Shown: positions 16,405 to 25,258, numbered from the stretch's first letter. The stretch is DNA of 48,337 nt from COE1 sp964387365 (GCA_964387365.1 CAYLWP010000003.1:1-48337), one strand, 5' to 3'. Made by a program: numbers and translations. The notes: generated from the letters alone by a model not told the origin.

Positions 16405-18279
16405 TTAAATAAAATCTAACAGTGTTGTCTGCATAACGTAGCTGATAGAAGATAATGCTGCCTCATAGGTCAGCTCTACGCTGCTCAACTGAATAGCGAG
16501 CTCTGTTACATCTGCATCCTCATTTTCAGATACCAGCTCCTGGAAGTTGGTCTGCTGGGAGCCTAATCTGTTCTGGATTAACAGTAATCTTGACTCACGG
16601 CTTCCGACATTGGTCTGCGCAAGCGATGCTTGCTCTAAATAGCCGTCGAAATCGGTCATCAGTGCTTCACAACGCTTCTGCACCTTATGCTTTGCCATGG
16701 TTCTTGCCTTATCAAGTGCGGCTAGCTCGGTTTTCAGCTTTTCAAGCTCGTCACCTTCATACTTTTCAGATTCAATCATTCCCTTTACAGTATTATAGGT
16801 TTCCTCTAAGCTTGCATACTCATCGAGCATGGCAATGACTTCGTCCACGTCTCTTCCGATATCATGGGTGAATACTTCATCCGCTGTTGTATTTACACGG
16901 ATGCTCTGGTTGCTTCCGATATCATATTCAATGATCTGTTTAGCTTCCTGTGCTACCGGATCATTTAACTTTTCTTCATTATATACGAGCTTCTTAGGGA
17001 AGGTTCCTGTTACCGGATCCTTCTTGGTTTCATCATATCTCTCTGCATAGAAATAGTGAATCGGATCAAGGTCACCCTCCTGCCATGTAGACTTATCATA
17101 GCTGAGTCTGATTTCTGCGTCCAACGGTAAGGCAGACAGCTCTTCATTTATATTCTTGCCAAGCAGTAATTCCCCTGTTTCAGCGATATAAACGATGTCA
17201 TTGGCATTGGCATCGCCAAGCGCTGCTTCGTATGCTTCGTCGGAGCCGCTTGGATAGAAGTTCGTTACGGTTAAGGTTGTTTCATAGCGTTCATCAAATC
17301 CAAAACCTACAACATTACCGGCTGCATCTGTTTCCGGTGTATATCCGAAGGTGGTTGTCTTTGCAGGAGCAGCCTCTGTAAAGGTGATCATACCATTTTC
17401 TGCGGAAACAGACGTATTGGCATCAATCGGAACTGCTGTGCCATTCAATGGTACATTAATCGGTGTGCCGTTGATTGTCATGGTTAATCCACCCTGAGCA
17501 TTTGCCACATTGTCAATTGTTACAGTACCTGCAGACATTTCAAGAGCTACGGTATTATTTATCTCATCCACCTTCGCTGTCTGCAGATAGCTTACACCAA
17601 TATTCTGTGCATTTACAGTATTATCCTGACTAAAATCCACATCCGCATAGGCAAGACGGATTCTTGGAATATCATAAGACTCTACCTGATATTCGGTTGT
17701 TGTCTTATCCGCTGCATTAAAGTTGCCTTCATTGATGGAGGCAAGCTCACCTGTTCTTACAAAAACTGTATTATCAATACAGGTATTGTTTCTCTGTTCA
17801 ATAATGGAATATCTCTCTTCCTTATCCTCCTTAAAGGTAAGCGGAAGGTCTGTACGATATCCTGTGAAAATGCTTCTTCCGGCGCTGTCGGCATTACCTG
17901 TCGAGTAGATTTCCTTTTCAAAGTTGGAAAGATTCTCGAGAATCGCCTGACGGTCCTTTTCTTCCAACGAACCTTTTGCTGCCTGCACGATATACTTTCT
18001 CATTTCGGTAAGAATATCGGTTGTAGTTGCAATTGCAGATTCAGTCAGCTGAAGCCAGCTTTCTGCGTCCTCTGAGTTCTTTTCATAATACTGATCAATC
18101 TTGCTTAGGGAAGAGTTCAGCTTCAAAGAACGGATTGCAATAACAGGGTCATCAGAAGGTCTTGTAATCTTCTTCATGGTAGAAAGCTGTGTAGTCAGCT
18201 TTTCCTGCAATGCTTTATTTGTATTCAAATTGCTCAAGGATGTACTCTGCATCATCTTGGTTGTAATTCTCATTGCCAT
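16405..18279 (-). CDS. flgL: Flagellar hook-filament junction protein FlgL, long form
   Basis: This is a 624-residue flagellin-superfamily protein. The N-terminal helical segment (MRITTKMMQSTSLSNLNTN, then TRPSDDPVIAIRSLKLNSSL) and the C-terminal helical segment (LAQTNVGSRESRLLLIQNRL ... ELAIQLSSVELTYEAALSS) match FlgL. FlgL joins the hook-associated protein FlgK to the flagellin filament. Bacillus FlgL has roughly 300 residues, so the middle (about 190-500) is a large inserted region of beta-rich, surface-exposed character. The ATG at 18279 follows AAAGGAAAGGT. The gene comes after the second flgK, behind two intercistronic hairpins. Confidence 0.93.
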   Translation of the reverse strand: MAMRITTKMMQSTSLSNLNTNKALQEKLTTQLSTMKKITRPSDDPVIAIRSLKLNSSLSKIDQYYEKNSEDAESWLQLTESAIATTTDILTEMRKYIVQAAKGSLEEKDRQAILENLSNFEKEIYSTGNADSAGRSIFTGYRTDLPLTFKEDKEERYSIIEQRNNTCIDNTVFVRTGELASINEGNFNAADKTTTEYQVESYDIPRIRLAYADVDFSQDNTVNAQNIGVSYLQTAKVDEINNTVALEMSAGTVTIDNVANAQGGLTMTINGTPINVPLNGTAVPIDANTSVSAENGMITFTEAAPAKTTTFGYTPETDAAGNVVGFGFDERYETTLTVTNFYPSGSDEAYEAALGDANANDIVYIAETGELLLGKNINEELSALPLDAEIRLSYDKSTWQEGDLDPIHYFYAERYDETKKDPVTGTFPKKLVYNEEKLNDPVAQEAKQIIEYDIGSNQSIRVNTTADEVFTHDIGRDVDEVIAMLDEYASLEETYNTVKGMIESEKYEGDELEKLKTELAALDKARTMAKHKVQKRCEALMTDFDGYLEQASLAQTNVGSRESRLLLIQNRLGSQQTNFQELVSENEDADVTELAIQLSSVELTYEAALSSISYVMQTTLLDFI

Positions 18280-18309
18280 AGTAATTACCTTTCCTTTCTC
18301 TTGTTCGCG

Positions 18310-18370
18310 AATTTGTGCCCCTGCACAAATTTGCCGTGTGAAAAATCTTCCACTTATGGATTTTTCACAC
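18310..18370 (-). repeat. Pair of perfect intercistronic palindromes between flgK2 and flgL
   Basis: Stem one is GTGTGAAAAATC / GATTTTTCACAC (18336-18347 with 18359-18370), starting at the flgK2 stop codon. Stem two is AATTTGTGC / GCACAAATT (18310-18318 with 18323-18331). Neither is followed by a T run, so they look like mRNA-stabilising or processing hairpins and not terminators. Confidence 0.65.
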
Positions 18371-20238
18371 TATACTCCTGTCTCCTGAATGAGCTTGTCA
18401 TACACCTCACATAAAACGGAGATCATCTTACTTGACAGGTTGTATGCATTCTGGAACTTAATCATATTTGCTGCTTCTTCATCGGCATCTACACCGCTGA
18501 TGGAATATCTGTTATTTGCAATGGTTTCTTCAATATCCATATAGATTTCCTGAAAGGTATTTGCACTGTTTGCATTTAATGCGGCATCTCCCATCAGACA
18601 GATCAGGAAATCCTCTGCCTTACAGCCTCTGAACTGCATCTTGTTCGGGTCAACTGCCAGTCCAATCAAATCTTCCACGATATCGTATTTTGAAATACCG
18701 CCTGTCTCAACGGTATGTGTTGCCATTTTATTCGGATCTGCTTCCAGGATTTCCGATACGTTGAAGTTACCTGCTGTCAGTCGGAAGTATCCATCCTGTG
18801 TAGATTGATACGTTGTCGCGTCCATTCCCACTTCAAGCGTATACTGTTCGCCCGTAAGCTTATCTGTTCCGGTAAAGAAGAGTGCACCGGTTCTGTCTTC
18901 TCCGTAATAATCGGTTGCCTGATCTTTTCCATAAATATGATTGAAAGCAGAAACGTAGTCTCTTACCCACTCATTCATCTGCTCGAGATAATACGGAATA
19001 CCCTGATAATCCACCTGATCTCCAACCTTGGCAAGCTGGCTTGTCTTGGCTGTGGTGATTCCCTTCGGGTTCTTAACCGGATTCTTGGAAAGCTGGAAGG
19101 TGTAGAAGCAGCCGTCCTCTGTCTCCTCATAGGTCCAGCTGTCGTAGTAGAACTTATCGCCGCCTATGGTAATCTGGCCATTTGATAACGGAAGTGTAGA
19201 CTTTGACATATCCATCAGATAATCATCCGTTACCTCAACCTTTACTGTCTGTTCGCCCGGATTAATTCTTGATACTCTGCCGTTAAAGGCCTCATCGTTA
19301 TTACCGTCTCTCATTTCAAAGAGTCCCTTTAACTCACCCTCTGTAGAGTTGGCATATACGCCAAGGTCATCTCCGGTATCTGACCAGTAAATATCATATA
19401 ATCCTTCACTGTCATTCACATTAACCTGCTGATAGCTGTCTCTCGGGATACACTCCAGTTCGCGGTAGGAATAACCGCTTACAAGTGTCTGTCCGCCTGC
19501 TATCTTTACAATATAATTATAAGTACCTGTTGCAATACCTGTCCTTGCATCGATTACCGGCTGTTCCTCAACAGAAACATCGACAACCGCTGACAGCTGG
19601 TCAACTAACAGGTCTCTCTTATCACGGAGCTCATTTGCATGGCTGCTTCCGTCCATTTCTATCAGATTGATTTCCTTATTTAAGGAAGCAATTTCTGTTG
19701 CAATACTGTTGATTTCTTCTACCTTAATCTTAATTTCATCATTTACGTCAGTTTGCATGGACTGGAAATTGTTATAGAGCAGATTAAAATACTCACATAC
19801 ATTTCCTGCCTTTCCGATGAAGCTTAAGGCATAGTTGGAATCACCTGTATTTGCTGCAAGAGACTGTAACGCTGCATCCATTTCATCGAAAATAGCGGTA
19901 AATCCCTTTGTTGTTTCCGTATTATCGAGATAGGTCTCGATGATTGCAGCATAGTACTGCTTTTTATCATATTCACCAAGCTTGGAGTTATTGTTCCAAT
20001 ACTTGGAATCATAGTAAATATCTCTGACTCTTTCTGCACCGTAGATATCAACACCGGTTCCTACACAGCCGTAGCTTGTATAGGTTCGAATCGCATCAGC
20101 CGCTCCCTGATTTACTATCTGTCTGGAAAAGCCTACCGTTTCAATATTGGCAATGTTGTTTGATGTTGTATTCAATGCCGCATTGGATGCAACCAAACCG
20201 GTATACGATGTATTTAATCCTAAAAATGTAGATGGCAT
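18370..20238 (-). CDS. flgK: Flagellar hook-associated protein FlgK, second copy
   Basis: This is a 622-residue FlgK. The N-terminus has the rod/hook-family motif ASNAALNTTSNNIANIETVGFSRQ and the C-terminus ends in the conserved MIKFQNAYNLSSKMISVLCE segment. The central part includes EINSIATEIASLNKEINLIE and ELRDKRDLLVDQLSAVVDV. FlgK is HAP1, the first junction protein between hook and filament. It is clearly divergent from the copy directly upstream (20309-22108), so the pair is not a fresh duplication. Two copies in tandem may form mixed junctions or serve different filaments, which is inference. It starts 70 bases after the first flgK ends. Confidence 0.93.
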   Translation of the reverse strand: MPSTFLGLNTSYTGLVASNAALNTTSNNIANIETVGFSRQIVNQGAADAIRTYTSYGCVGTGVDIYGAERVRDIYYDSKYWNNNSKLGEYDKKQYYAAIIETYLDNTETTKGFTAIFDEMDAALQSLAANTGDSNYALSFIGKAGNVCEYFNLLYNNFQSMQTDVNDEIKIKVEEINSIATEIASLNKEINLIEMDGSSHANELRDKRDLLVDQLSAVVDVSVEEQPVIDARTGIATGTYNYIVKIAGGQTLVSGYSYRELECIPRDSYQQVNVNDSEGLYDIYWSDTGDDLGVYANSTEGELKGLFEMRDGNNDEAFNGRVSRINPGEQTVKVEVTDDYLMDMSKSTLPLSNGQITIGGDKFYYDSWTYEETEDGCFYTFQLSKNPVKNPKGITTAKTSQLAKVGDQVDYQGIPYYLEQMNEWVRDYVSAFNHIYGKDQATDYYGEDRTGALFFTGTDKLTGEQYTLEVGMDATTYQSTQDGYFRLTAGNFNVSEILEADPNKMATHTVETGGISKYDIVEDLIGLAVDPNKMQFRGCKAEDFLICLMGDAALNANSANTFQEIYMDIEETIANNRYSISGVDADEEAANMIKFQNAYNLSSKMISVLCEVYDKLIQETGV

Positions 20239-20308
20239 GTCCCTCTTTCCCCCTTGTCTTATTATCCAACAAAATATTACAATATTTCTGCTGTACCGAA
20301 TATTTTGC

Positions 20309-22108
20309 CTACTGTGCCATACTTAATACAGAATCCATCAATGTATTAAGTACATTGATATAACGGCTTGCTGCATTATATGCATTCTGATACATAATCA
20401 TATGTTCCAGCTCTTCATCGGACGATACGCCGATGACTGACTGTCTGTTGGATTCTATCTGTTCTACGGATAACTGCTGGAATTCATACAGTCCCTTGAA
20501 TACGCTACCCATGGTAGCCATCTGGTTTACGATTTCCGTATAGCAGTCCTGATAACTGGTCGGCTTTGTTGCAAACGGATTGATATAAATCGCTGCATCT
20601 TCAAACGCCTTGATAAAGGCTGTTCCCAAGTTATAATCCGCCGAATCATCTTCACTCTTGAAGCCAAGCTTGGTTGGTGTCTGTACCAGCTCCTGATTTA
20701 TCTGAAGGCTCTTACAGTTGTAGAGCATCTCCGTTTCGTTCGGGTCTTCCTCTACGAATCTCCAATACTGATCTGTCGGTCCACCTTCTTCATCGTAAAT
20801 ACGATACAGCTTTTCACCGTTCTGCATCGCTGCCTGAGCCTGTGCATCGGTATACGTTACCTGTTCATATGCCGGCGTCATCGCCTTTAAGAACATCTGC
20901 ATCGGTGTTCCGTCCGGATTGCAGAGATATCCGCTTGCCGGATCACAGTAGGAGGCGAGTACATCATTAATCTTGGTAATGATTCCGTGTACCAGATTAT
21001 CGAACTCAGCCTGAACATTCATAACAACGGAGTTGGCGATGAAATCGTTATAGTACTCATAGCCTGCTTCTTCGTTGAACTGATTCTGTGTTATCTTCAG
21101 AGCTTCGAGCTTCGTATCTGTCATGACAGCTGTCTGTAAATCCGTATAATTTGCTACATGGTCACCTCTTGCAAGAAGAAGTGCTCTTAAGGCTCCGATA
21201 TCGGTATCTCTTTCTGTAGAAATAACCTCTGTGGAATCAAAAAGCTGTGCTGCTGAATAATCTGCAACTCTTTCACCGTTCTTATCCAGAGTGTAAATGA
21301 CATTCTGCTTCCAGTACGGAGTGTAGAAGCCTGTTTCCAGATCCTGTGTCAGACCGATTTCATAGTTATCAAACTCTGTTACGAAATCAACTCCGTTAAA
21401 GCGAATGGATACTCTTCCGTAGATATCCTCGTCATAGGTTACATTTCCGTAGCTTGCAAGTGTATCAATGAGATAATCTCTCTCATCTCTTAAATCATTT
21501 GCATGCTCCAGGTTACTTACTTCAACCTTTGCAATCTCATTATTGAGCCATACCACTCTTTCACCGATTTCATTAATCTCGTTTACAATGTCTCTGATCT
21601 GAATATTCAGGTTATCCTGATATTCAATAAAGGACTTATAAACAGAGGTTGCATTCTCAGCAAAGCCTGCACACTTCTGTACAAACAGTGAAATATAGGT
21701 AGAGTCGTTCGGGCTCTTAGAAAGCTCTTCCATTGCAACCCAAAGTCCTTCTACAGACTCCTTAAAGGCAGCGCCGTCAAGCTCACCTAATATGTCTTCA
21801 ATTTCCAAAATTGCTGAATATGAGGTCTCATAGAAATCAGACCTTCCTGACTCCGCACGATACAGCTTATCAAGAAATTCATCTCTGATATGTCTGCACT
21901 CGGAATACTGGACGCCCTGGCCAATCTGCATATCTGAGATGGCCGGGGTCGTAGATATTGTATTGTAATTGATATCGGACTTTGCGACCTGCTGTCTTAC
22001 ATAGCCCGGTGTATTGATATTCGATAAGTTGTGCGCAACTGTATTTAACGCATTCTGGGATGATTGTAATCCACTTTTTCCAATGTATAATCCGCCGAAT
22101 AATGACAT
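20309..22108 (-). CDS. flgK: Flagellar hook-associated protein FlgK, first copy
   Basis: This is a 599-residue HAP1 protein with the start GGLYIGKSGLQSSQNALNT, then AHNLSNINTPGYVRQQ (the rod/hook consensus ANNLANxxTPGYxRQ). The central segment EINEIGERVVWLNNEIAKVE precedes ELRDERDYLIDTLASYGNV. The C-terminus MIMYQNAYNAASRYINVLN is typical. It caps the hook and accepts FlgL and flagellin in the extracellular flagellum, and is exported by the type III flagellar apparatus without a signal peptide. It lies 20 bases after flgN, whose product is the FlgK/FlgL chaperone. A TGAGGTG element precedes the ATG. Confidence 0.95.
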   Translation of the reverse strand: MSLFGGLYIGKSGLQSSQNALNTVAHNLSNINTPGYVRQQVAKSDINYNTISTTPAISDMQIGQGVQYSECRHIRDEFLDKLYRAESGRSDFYETSYSAILEIEDILGELDGAAFKESVEGLWVAMEELSKSPNDSTYISLFVQKCAGFAENATSVYKSFIEYQDNLNIQIRDIVNEINEIGERVVWLNNEIAKVEVSNLEHANDLRDERDYLIDTLASYGNVTYDEDIYGRVSIRFNGVDFVTEFDNYEIGLTQDLETGFYTPYWKQNVIYTLDKNGERVADYSAAQLFDSTEVISTERDTDIGALRALLLARGDHVANYTDLQTAVMTDTKLEALKITQNQFNEEAGYEYYNDFIANSVVMNVQAEFDNLVHGIITKINDVLASYCDPASGYLCNPDGTPMQMFLKAMTPAYEQVTYTDAQAQAAMQNGEKLYRIYDEEGGPTDQYWRFVEEDPNETEMLYNCKSLQINQELVQTPTKLGFKSEDDSADYNLGTAFIKAFEDAAIYINPFATKPTSYQDCYTEIVNQMATMGSVFKGLYEFQQLSVEQIESNRQSVIGVSSDEELEHMIMYQNAYNAASRYINVLNTLMDSVLSMAQ

Positions 22109-22128
22109 GGTATCACCTCACATTAGCC

Positions 22129-22647
22129 TTACTGCTTTGCATCAAATGCACCATGAAACATACCCAGCTGACTACCAGTACAGTATGCGCTTTTTGAATA
22201 ATTGGCTGTTTGCGGCGCAGATTTCAAGGCTCGAAGCATGTTCAGATTGAAGCCTACCATATCCAGTGCATCTGCCAGAAGCATCTGATTCTTTTCATTT
22301 GCTTCCTTCAGTCTGTTTACGGTACCCTTAAGCTTTTCCTGCACCTCAACCAGCATCTGCTGTTGGTCAGGACGCTTTTCCAGCATCTGAATCAAATTAA
22401 TAAGTTTCAATGTTTCAACATCCTTGTTAACTACGTTGGCAATATCAGCCAGAACTTCCTTTCTGGACTTTTCCATCTTTTGGATTCTGCCTACAATTTC
22501 CTGTTCGTCTTCCGTGATTTTCCCCAGGCTTTCAATATCTCCCTTTACAATTGAGGGAGTCTTTTGGTCAGCGAGCTTCACAAGAGCCTCATACTCTGTG
22601 TTCTCCCTGTCCAAAATGTCTATCAAATTCTCTAATAAACTAGCCAC
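22129..22647 (-). CDS. flgN: Flagellar export chaperone FlgN
   Basis: This is a 172-residue, mostly helical protein with heptad-like repeats across residues 1-140 (LLENLIDILDRENTEYEAL, then EDEQEIVGRIQKMEKSRKEV). That is typical of FlgN, the cytoplasmic chaperone that delivers FlgK and FlgL to the flagellar export gate. Sequence conservation in the family is low, so the call rests on helical pattern, size and position between flgM and flgK. The C-terminus carries SKSAYCTGS, near the substrate-binding end. Confidence 0.88.
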   Translation of the reverse strand: MASLLENLIDILDRENTEYEALVKLADQKTPSIVKGDIESLGKITEDEQEIVGRIQKMEKSRKEVLADIANVVNKDVETLKLINLIQMLEKRPDQQQMLVEVQEKLKGTVNRLKEANEKNQMLLADALDMVGFNLNMLRALKSAPQTANYSKSAYCTGSQLGMFHGAFDAKQ

Positions 22648-22687
22648 CCGATTACCTCACATTATGTCGATAGAGAAACCCTATCAC

Positions 22688-22969
22688 TTAAAATAGACCA
22701 TTATACTTTTCCAATAATTTTCCCGCCAGATCTCCAGCGCTCACCTCATAGGTTCCGTTGTCAATCTGCTCCTTCAAAGGACTGATTACACTTTCTCTCA
22801 CGTCAGGTGTATTGGTTAACGCCTGCTTCGCAACCTGTGCATCCTTTCCTGCTGCGGATAACAGAAGCTGATCCTTAAAGCTTGACGAAGATACCCTCTT
22901 CTCTTCTGTCTTCTTTATACTCTTGCTTCCGTAAATCTGTTGTATTTGATTGTATGCATCTATACGCAT
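22688..22969 (-). CDS. flgM: Anti-sigma-28 factor FlgM
   Basis: This is a 93-residue protein starting MRIDAYNQIQQIYG, the standard Gram-positive FlgM opening. The C-terminal half, DVRESVISPLKEQIDNGTYE and AGDLAGKLLEKY, is the conserved sigma-28-binding helix region. FlgM holds the flagellar sigma factor inactive until the hook is complete and FlgM is exported. It is the first gene of the operon, behind GGAGGA and a leader of roughly 200 bases from a sigma-28-like promoter. That would make flgM part of its own regulon, as in other species. Confidence 0.95.
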   Translation of the reverse strand: MRIDAYNQIQQIYGSKSIKKTEEKRVSSSSFKDQLLLSAAGKDAQVAKQALTNTPDVRESVISPLKEQIDNGTYEVSAGDLAGKLLEKYNGLF

Positions 22970-23030
22970 CTTAGACTCCTCCTTTCTAAAAATGTGCTGC
23001 CATAACTATTCAGTACCTTCATAGTTACAT

Positions 23031-23120
23031 GCAAAAATCCATCCTAAATTTGCTTCGCAAATGGATTTTTGCTTATTCATACTACGTTTTCTTACGGAAT
23101 CCGCAGTAAATGCGTATTCC
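23031..23120 (-). promoter_or_regulatory. Structured 5' leader of the flgM operon (two hairpins)
   Basis: Hairpin A pairs GCAAAAATCCAT with ATGGATTTTTGC (23031-23042 with 23061-23072) and encloses a smaller stem ATTTGC/GCAAAT. Hairpin B pairs 23096-23105 with 23111-23120 (ten pairs with one mismatch, five-base loop). Minus-strand AGGATGGA at the base of hairpin A holds two GGA triplets, the core of CsrA sites. A role in translation control is inference. Confidence 0.5.
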
Positions 23121-23175
23121 TACCGAATAATTATTTGTTGCCTACAATGCTTTTAGATTTTTTCACTCATTATGT

Positions 23176-23201
23176 TTATCGGATTTTTTGCGGTAGACTT
23201 A
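23176..23201 (-). promoter_or_regulatory. Sigma-28 (SigD)-like promoter of the flgM operon
   Basis: Minus-strand TAAG, 14 bases, then TCCGATAA. The flagellar sigma factor consensus is TAAA, 14-16 bases, GCCGATA(A/T). It lies about 207 bases upstream of flgM, which fits late flagellar genes. Confidence 0.6.
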
Positions 23202-23257
23202 ATAGTTTTGTTTGAATTATTTTATTTTTTTACTATTTTCAAGCCTGTCCTGAACAA

Positions 23258-25048
23258 TTATTCCTTCCTTAATATAGCTTCTAATAAATACACCCTGTTA
23301 AACGGGAAGGAAAAGTAATATCCGTCTGTAATATCACTTGTATACGCCATAACCTCTTTTGCGATGGCAACGCCGACTGCCTCTCCCTCTTCTCTCGTTG
23401 CCTCCTGCGGATAGCGTGCAATCAGCTCATCCGTTACTGCAATTCCCGCAATCTCATTTTTCATAAACATCGCATTACGTCTGCTGATTAATGGCATAAT
23501 GCCGCAAAGAATCCTTGCTCCCGTCTCGTCCTTGATTCTGCGCACCCTGTCTGCATCCTCTTTTGTGAAAACAGGCTGGGTAAAGAAAAACTGCGCTCCT
23601 GCTTCCATTTTGCGTTTTACTCTCCCTATTTCCACGTCAAGATTCTTTCTTCCCTGATTAATGGCTCCGCCATAAACAAGCGGCGCTCCCGCAAAGCTTT
23701 CCTCGTTCATATCCCTTGCAATGTTCATCAGTCCAACAGAGTCAAAGTTAAAGACTGCCTTTACCGTTTCCCTTACCATGGACGGAACAGGGTCACCTGT
23801 TACAATCAGCATATTGTTGATGTTATTAATATGCGCGCCTAAGAAAAGCGAGCGCATCGCAATTGCATTCTTATCACGACAGCAGATATGAGGCATAACA
23901 CACATGCCTGTTTCATATCTTACCTTTTCTGCCATCAGAACAGAATCAATTCTGGTTCTTCCCGATGGGGAATCCGGGAAGGTAAGCACATCCACGCCCT
24001 GCTTCTGCAGCATATGTGCTGCCTCTAAAAGCTTCTCGTCATCTGCGTTTGCAGGTGGCGCAAGCTCCACGGCGATAAGCTTCTTATTCTTTATCGTACC
24101 GTCTTCCTCTTCAAAAAAGCCAAGATGCTTTACTGCCTTGCTCTGTGACTCAATATGTACTGCCTCTCTTTGTGCTACGGGCTGTCCTGCTGCCTCCCTT
24201 TTTACAAGCTCTCTGATAAATCCCGGATTGGTTCCGCAGCAGCCACCAATCATTGCAAGTCCGTAGGTTCCTGCCATTTCACTTACCTTGTCCGCATAAT
24301 AATCCGGATGGTTTGCAAATTGCAGCTGGTTCCGGATACGCTTCGGATATCCTGCATTCGGCAGGGCAATGAGGTGCTTGTCACTCTCTTCGAGATATGG
24401 ATAAACACCGTTTAGAATCTGCTCCATATGTCCCGGTCCCACGCCGCAGTTTAGACCAATAGCATCGATTTCCTCCACTGCTGCCGCCGCAGTCAACAGT
24501 CTTTTGGCACTCAATCCCGCATTGCTGTACCCGAACTGATTCACGGAAAACTGTACCATGACAAAGATGTCATTTTCTTCCTTGATTCTTTTGATTACCG
24601 GCAAGATATGCTCCATATCGGAAAAGGTTTCAAAGGTCAGAACCTCAATTTCTTCACTGATAAAGGTCTTTGCAAGCTCGTAATACTGCTCCTCGATTGC
24701 TGCCTGTTCCATCCCCTCCGTCTTGGGAATCGGTCCGATATCTCCTGCAAGAAAGATGTCTTCCCTGCCCTCTGCTGCTCTTTTTGCATGCGTAACAGCA
24801 TGACGGATAATCTCCTGTACCGCCTCAAAGTCCATATTCAGCAGGACGGTATTTGACGCAAAGGTATTTGTTCTGATCAGTCTTGCGCCTGCTTCTATAT
24901 ACGCCTTGTGAATCTCCTCCACGCGCTCTTTGTGGTCAAAATTGGCAAGCTCCGGCATCTCATCGGTATTATATCTGTCCGTGTAATAGGTTCCGAAGGA
25001 ACCATCGGTTATTAGTCTGTTATTCTGTAAATATTCTCTTATCGTCAT
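23258..25048 (-). CDS. Bifunctional homocysteine S-methyltransferase / methylenetetrahydrofolate reductase (YitJ-like)
   Basis: This is a 596-residue fusion. Residues 1-285 form a homocysteine S-methyltransferase barrel: TDGSFGTYY, the zinc ligand Cys in GLNCGVGP near residue 200, and the Cys pair in MIGGCCGTNPGFI near 270. Residues 310-596 form a MetF-type flavin-dependent methylenetetrahydrofolate reductase: VAVELAPP-like start, NMLIVTGDPVP, KAVFNFDSVGLM and FFTQPVFTKEDADRV. The protein would make methyl-tetrahydrofolate and pass its methyl group to homocysteine, linking one-carbon metabolism to methionine. The architecture and length match YitJ of Bacillus. It stands alone with its own promoter and a small structured leader. 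No S-box (SAM-I) riboswitch was recognised in front of it, unlike Bacillus yitJ. Confidence 0.95.
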   Translation of the reverse strand: MTIREYLQNNRLITDGSFGTYYTDRYNTDEMPELANFDHKERVEEIHKAYIEAGARLIRTNTFASNTVLLNMDFEAVQEIIRHAVTHAKRAAEGREDIFLAGDIGPIPKTEGMEQAAIEEQYYELAKTFISEEIEVLTFETFSDMEHILPVIKRIKEENDIFVMVQFSVNQFGYSNAGLSAKRLLTAAAAVEEIDAIGLNCGVGPGHMEQILNGVYPYLEESDKHLIALPNAGYPKRIRNQLQFANHPDYYADKVSEMAGTYGLAMIGGCCGTNPGFIRELVKREAAGQPVAQREAVHIESQSKAVKHLGFFEEEDGTIKNKKLIAVELAPPANADDEKLLEAAHMLQKQGVDVLTFPDSPSGRTRIDSVLMAEKVRYETGMCVMPHICCRDKNAIAMRSLFLGAHINNINNMLIVTGDPVPSMVRETVKAVFNFDSVGLMNIARDMNEESFAGAPLVYGGAINQGRKNLDVEIGRVKRKMEAGAQFFFTQPVFTKEDADRVRRIKDETGARILCGIMPLISRRNAMFMKNEIAGIAVTDELIARYPQEATREEGEAVGVAIAKEVMAYTSDITDGYYFSFPFNRVYLLEAILRKE

Positions 25049-25069
25049 TTTCTATAACCCTTTCCGTAC

Positions 25070-25119
25070 TTCATGATTTATGAATGTTGCCCGGCAACAG
25101 GTGTCCGGTGTTTCACACC
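25070..25119 (-). promoter_or_regulatory. Leader with three consecutive small hairpins before the methyltransferase/reductase gene
   Basis: On the transcript the order is GGTGT-GAA-ACACC (25107-25119), GTTGC-CGG-GCAAC (25086-25098) and TTCAT-AAATC-ATGAA (25070-25084), followed by GGAAAGGG and the ATG at 25048. I could not match it to a known SAM, SAH, folate or cobalamin riboswitch. Confidence 0.4.
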
Positions 25120-25129
25120 AAACAATATC

Positions 25130-25158
25130 AATTTACCACGTTTTTATTATTGTAACAA
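25130..25158 (-). promoter_or_regulatory. Putative sigma-A promoter of the methyltransferase/reductase gene
   Basis: Minus-strand TTGTTA, 17 bases, TAAATT. The transcript would begin near 25123, just at the first leader hairpin. Confidence 0.5.
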
Positions 25159-25190
25159 GAAAAAAGAAAACCGACCGCCGAACGAAAACA

Positions 25191-25218
25191 GCACCGGACT
25201 GTTTTCACAATCCGATGC
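25191..25218 (-). terminator. Rho-independent terminator after the GH76 gene
   Basis: A 12-bp stem, GCATCGGATTGT with ACAGTCCGGTGC (two G-T pairs), is closed by a GAAA tetraloop and followed on the minus strand by TGTTTTCGTT and a later T run. It lies about 40 bases beyond the GH76 stop. Confidence 0.7.
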
Positions 25219-25258
25219 CGTCTCCAAACGTCTACTTATTCACTTTTAAGAGTTACCT

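Noticed and set aside
18310..18370. Terminator between flgK2 and flgL
   Set aside because: The stems are strong but neither is followed by a T run, and the operon continues on the same strand.
25049..25130. SAM (S-box) or folate riboswitch
   Set aside because: The leader is too short and lacks the conserved S-box or THF-riboswitch core; only three simple hairpins are present.
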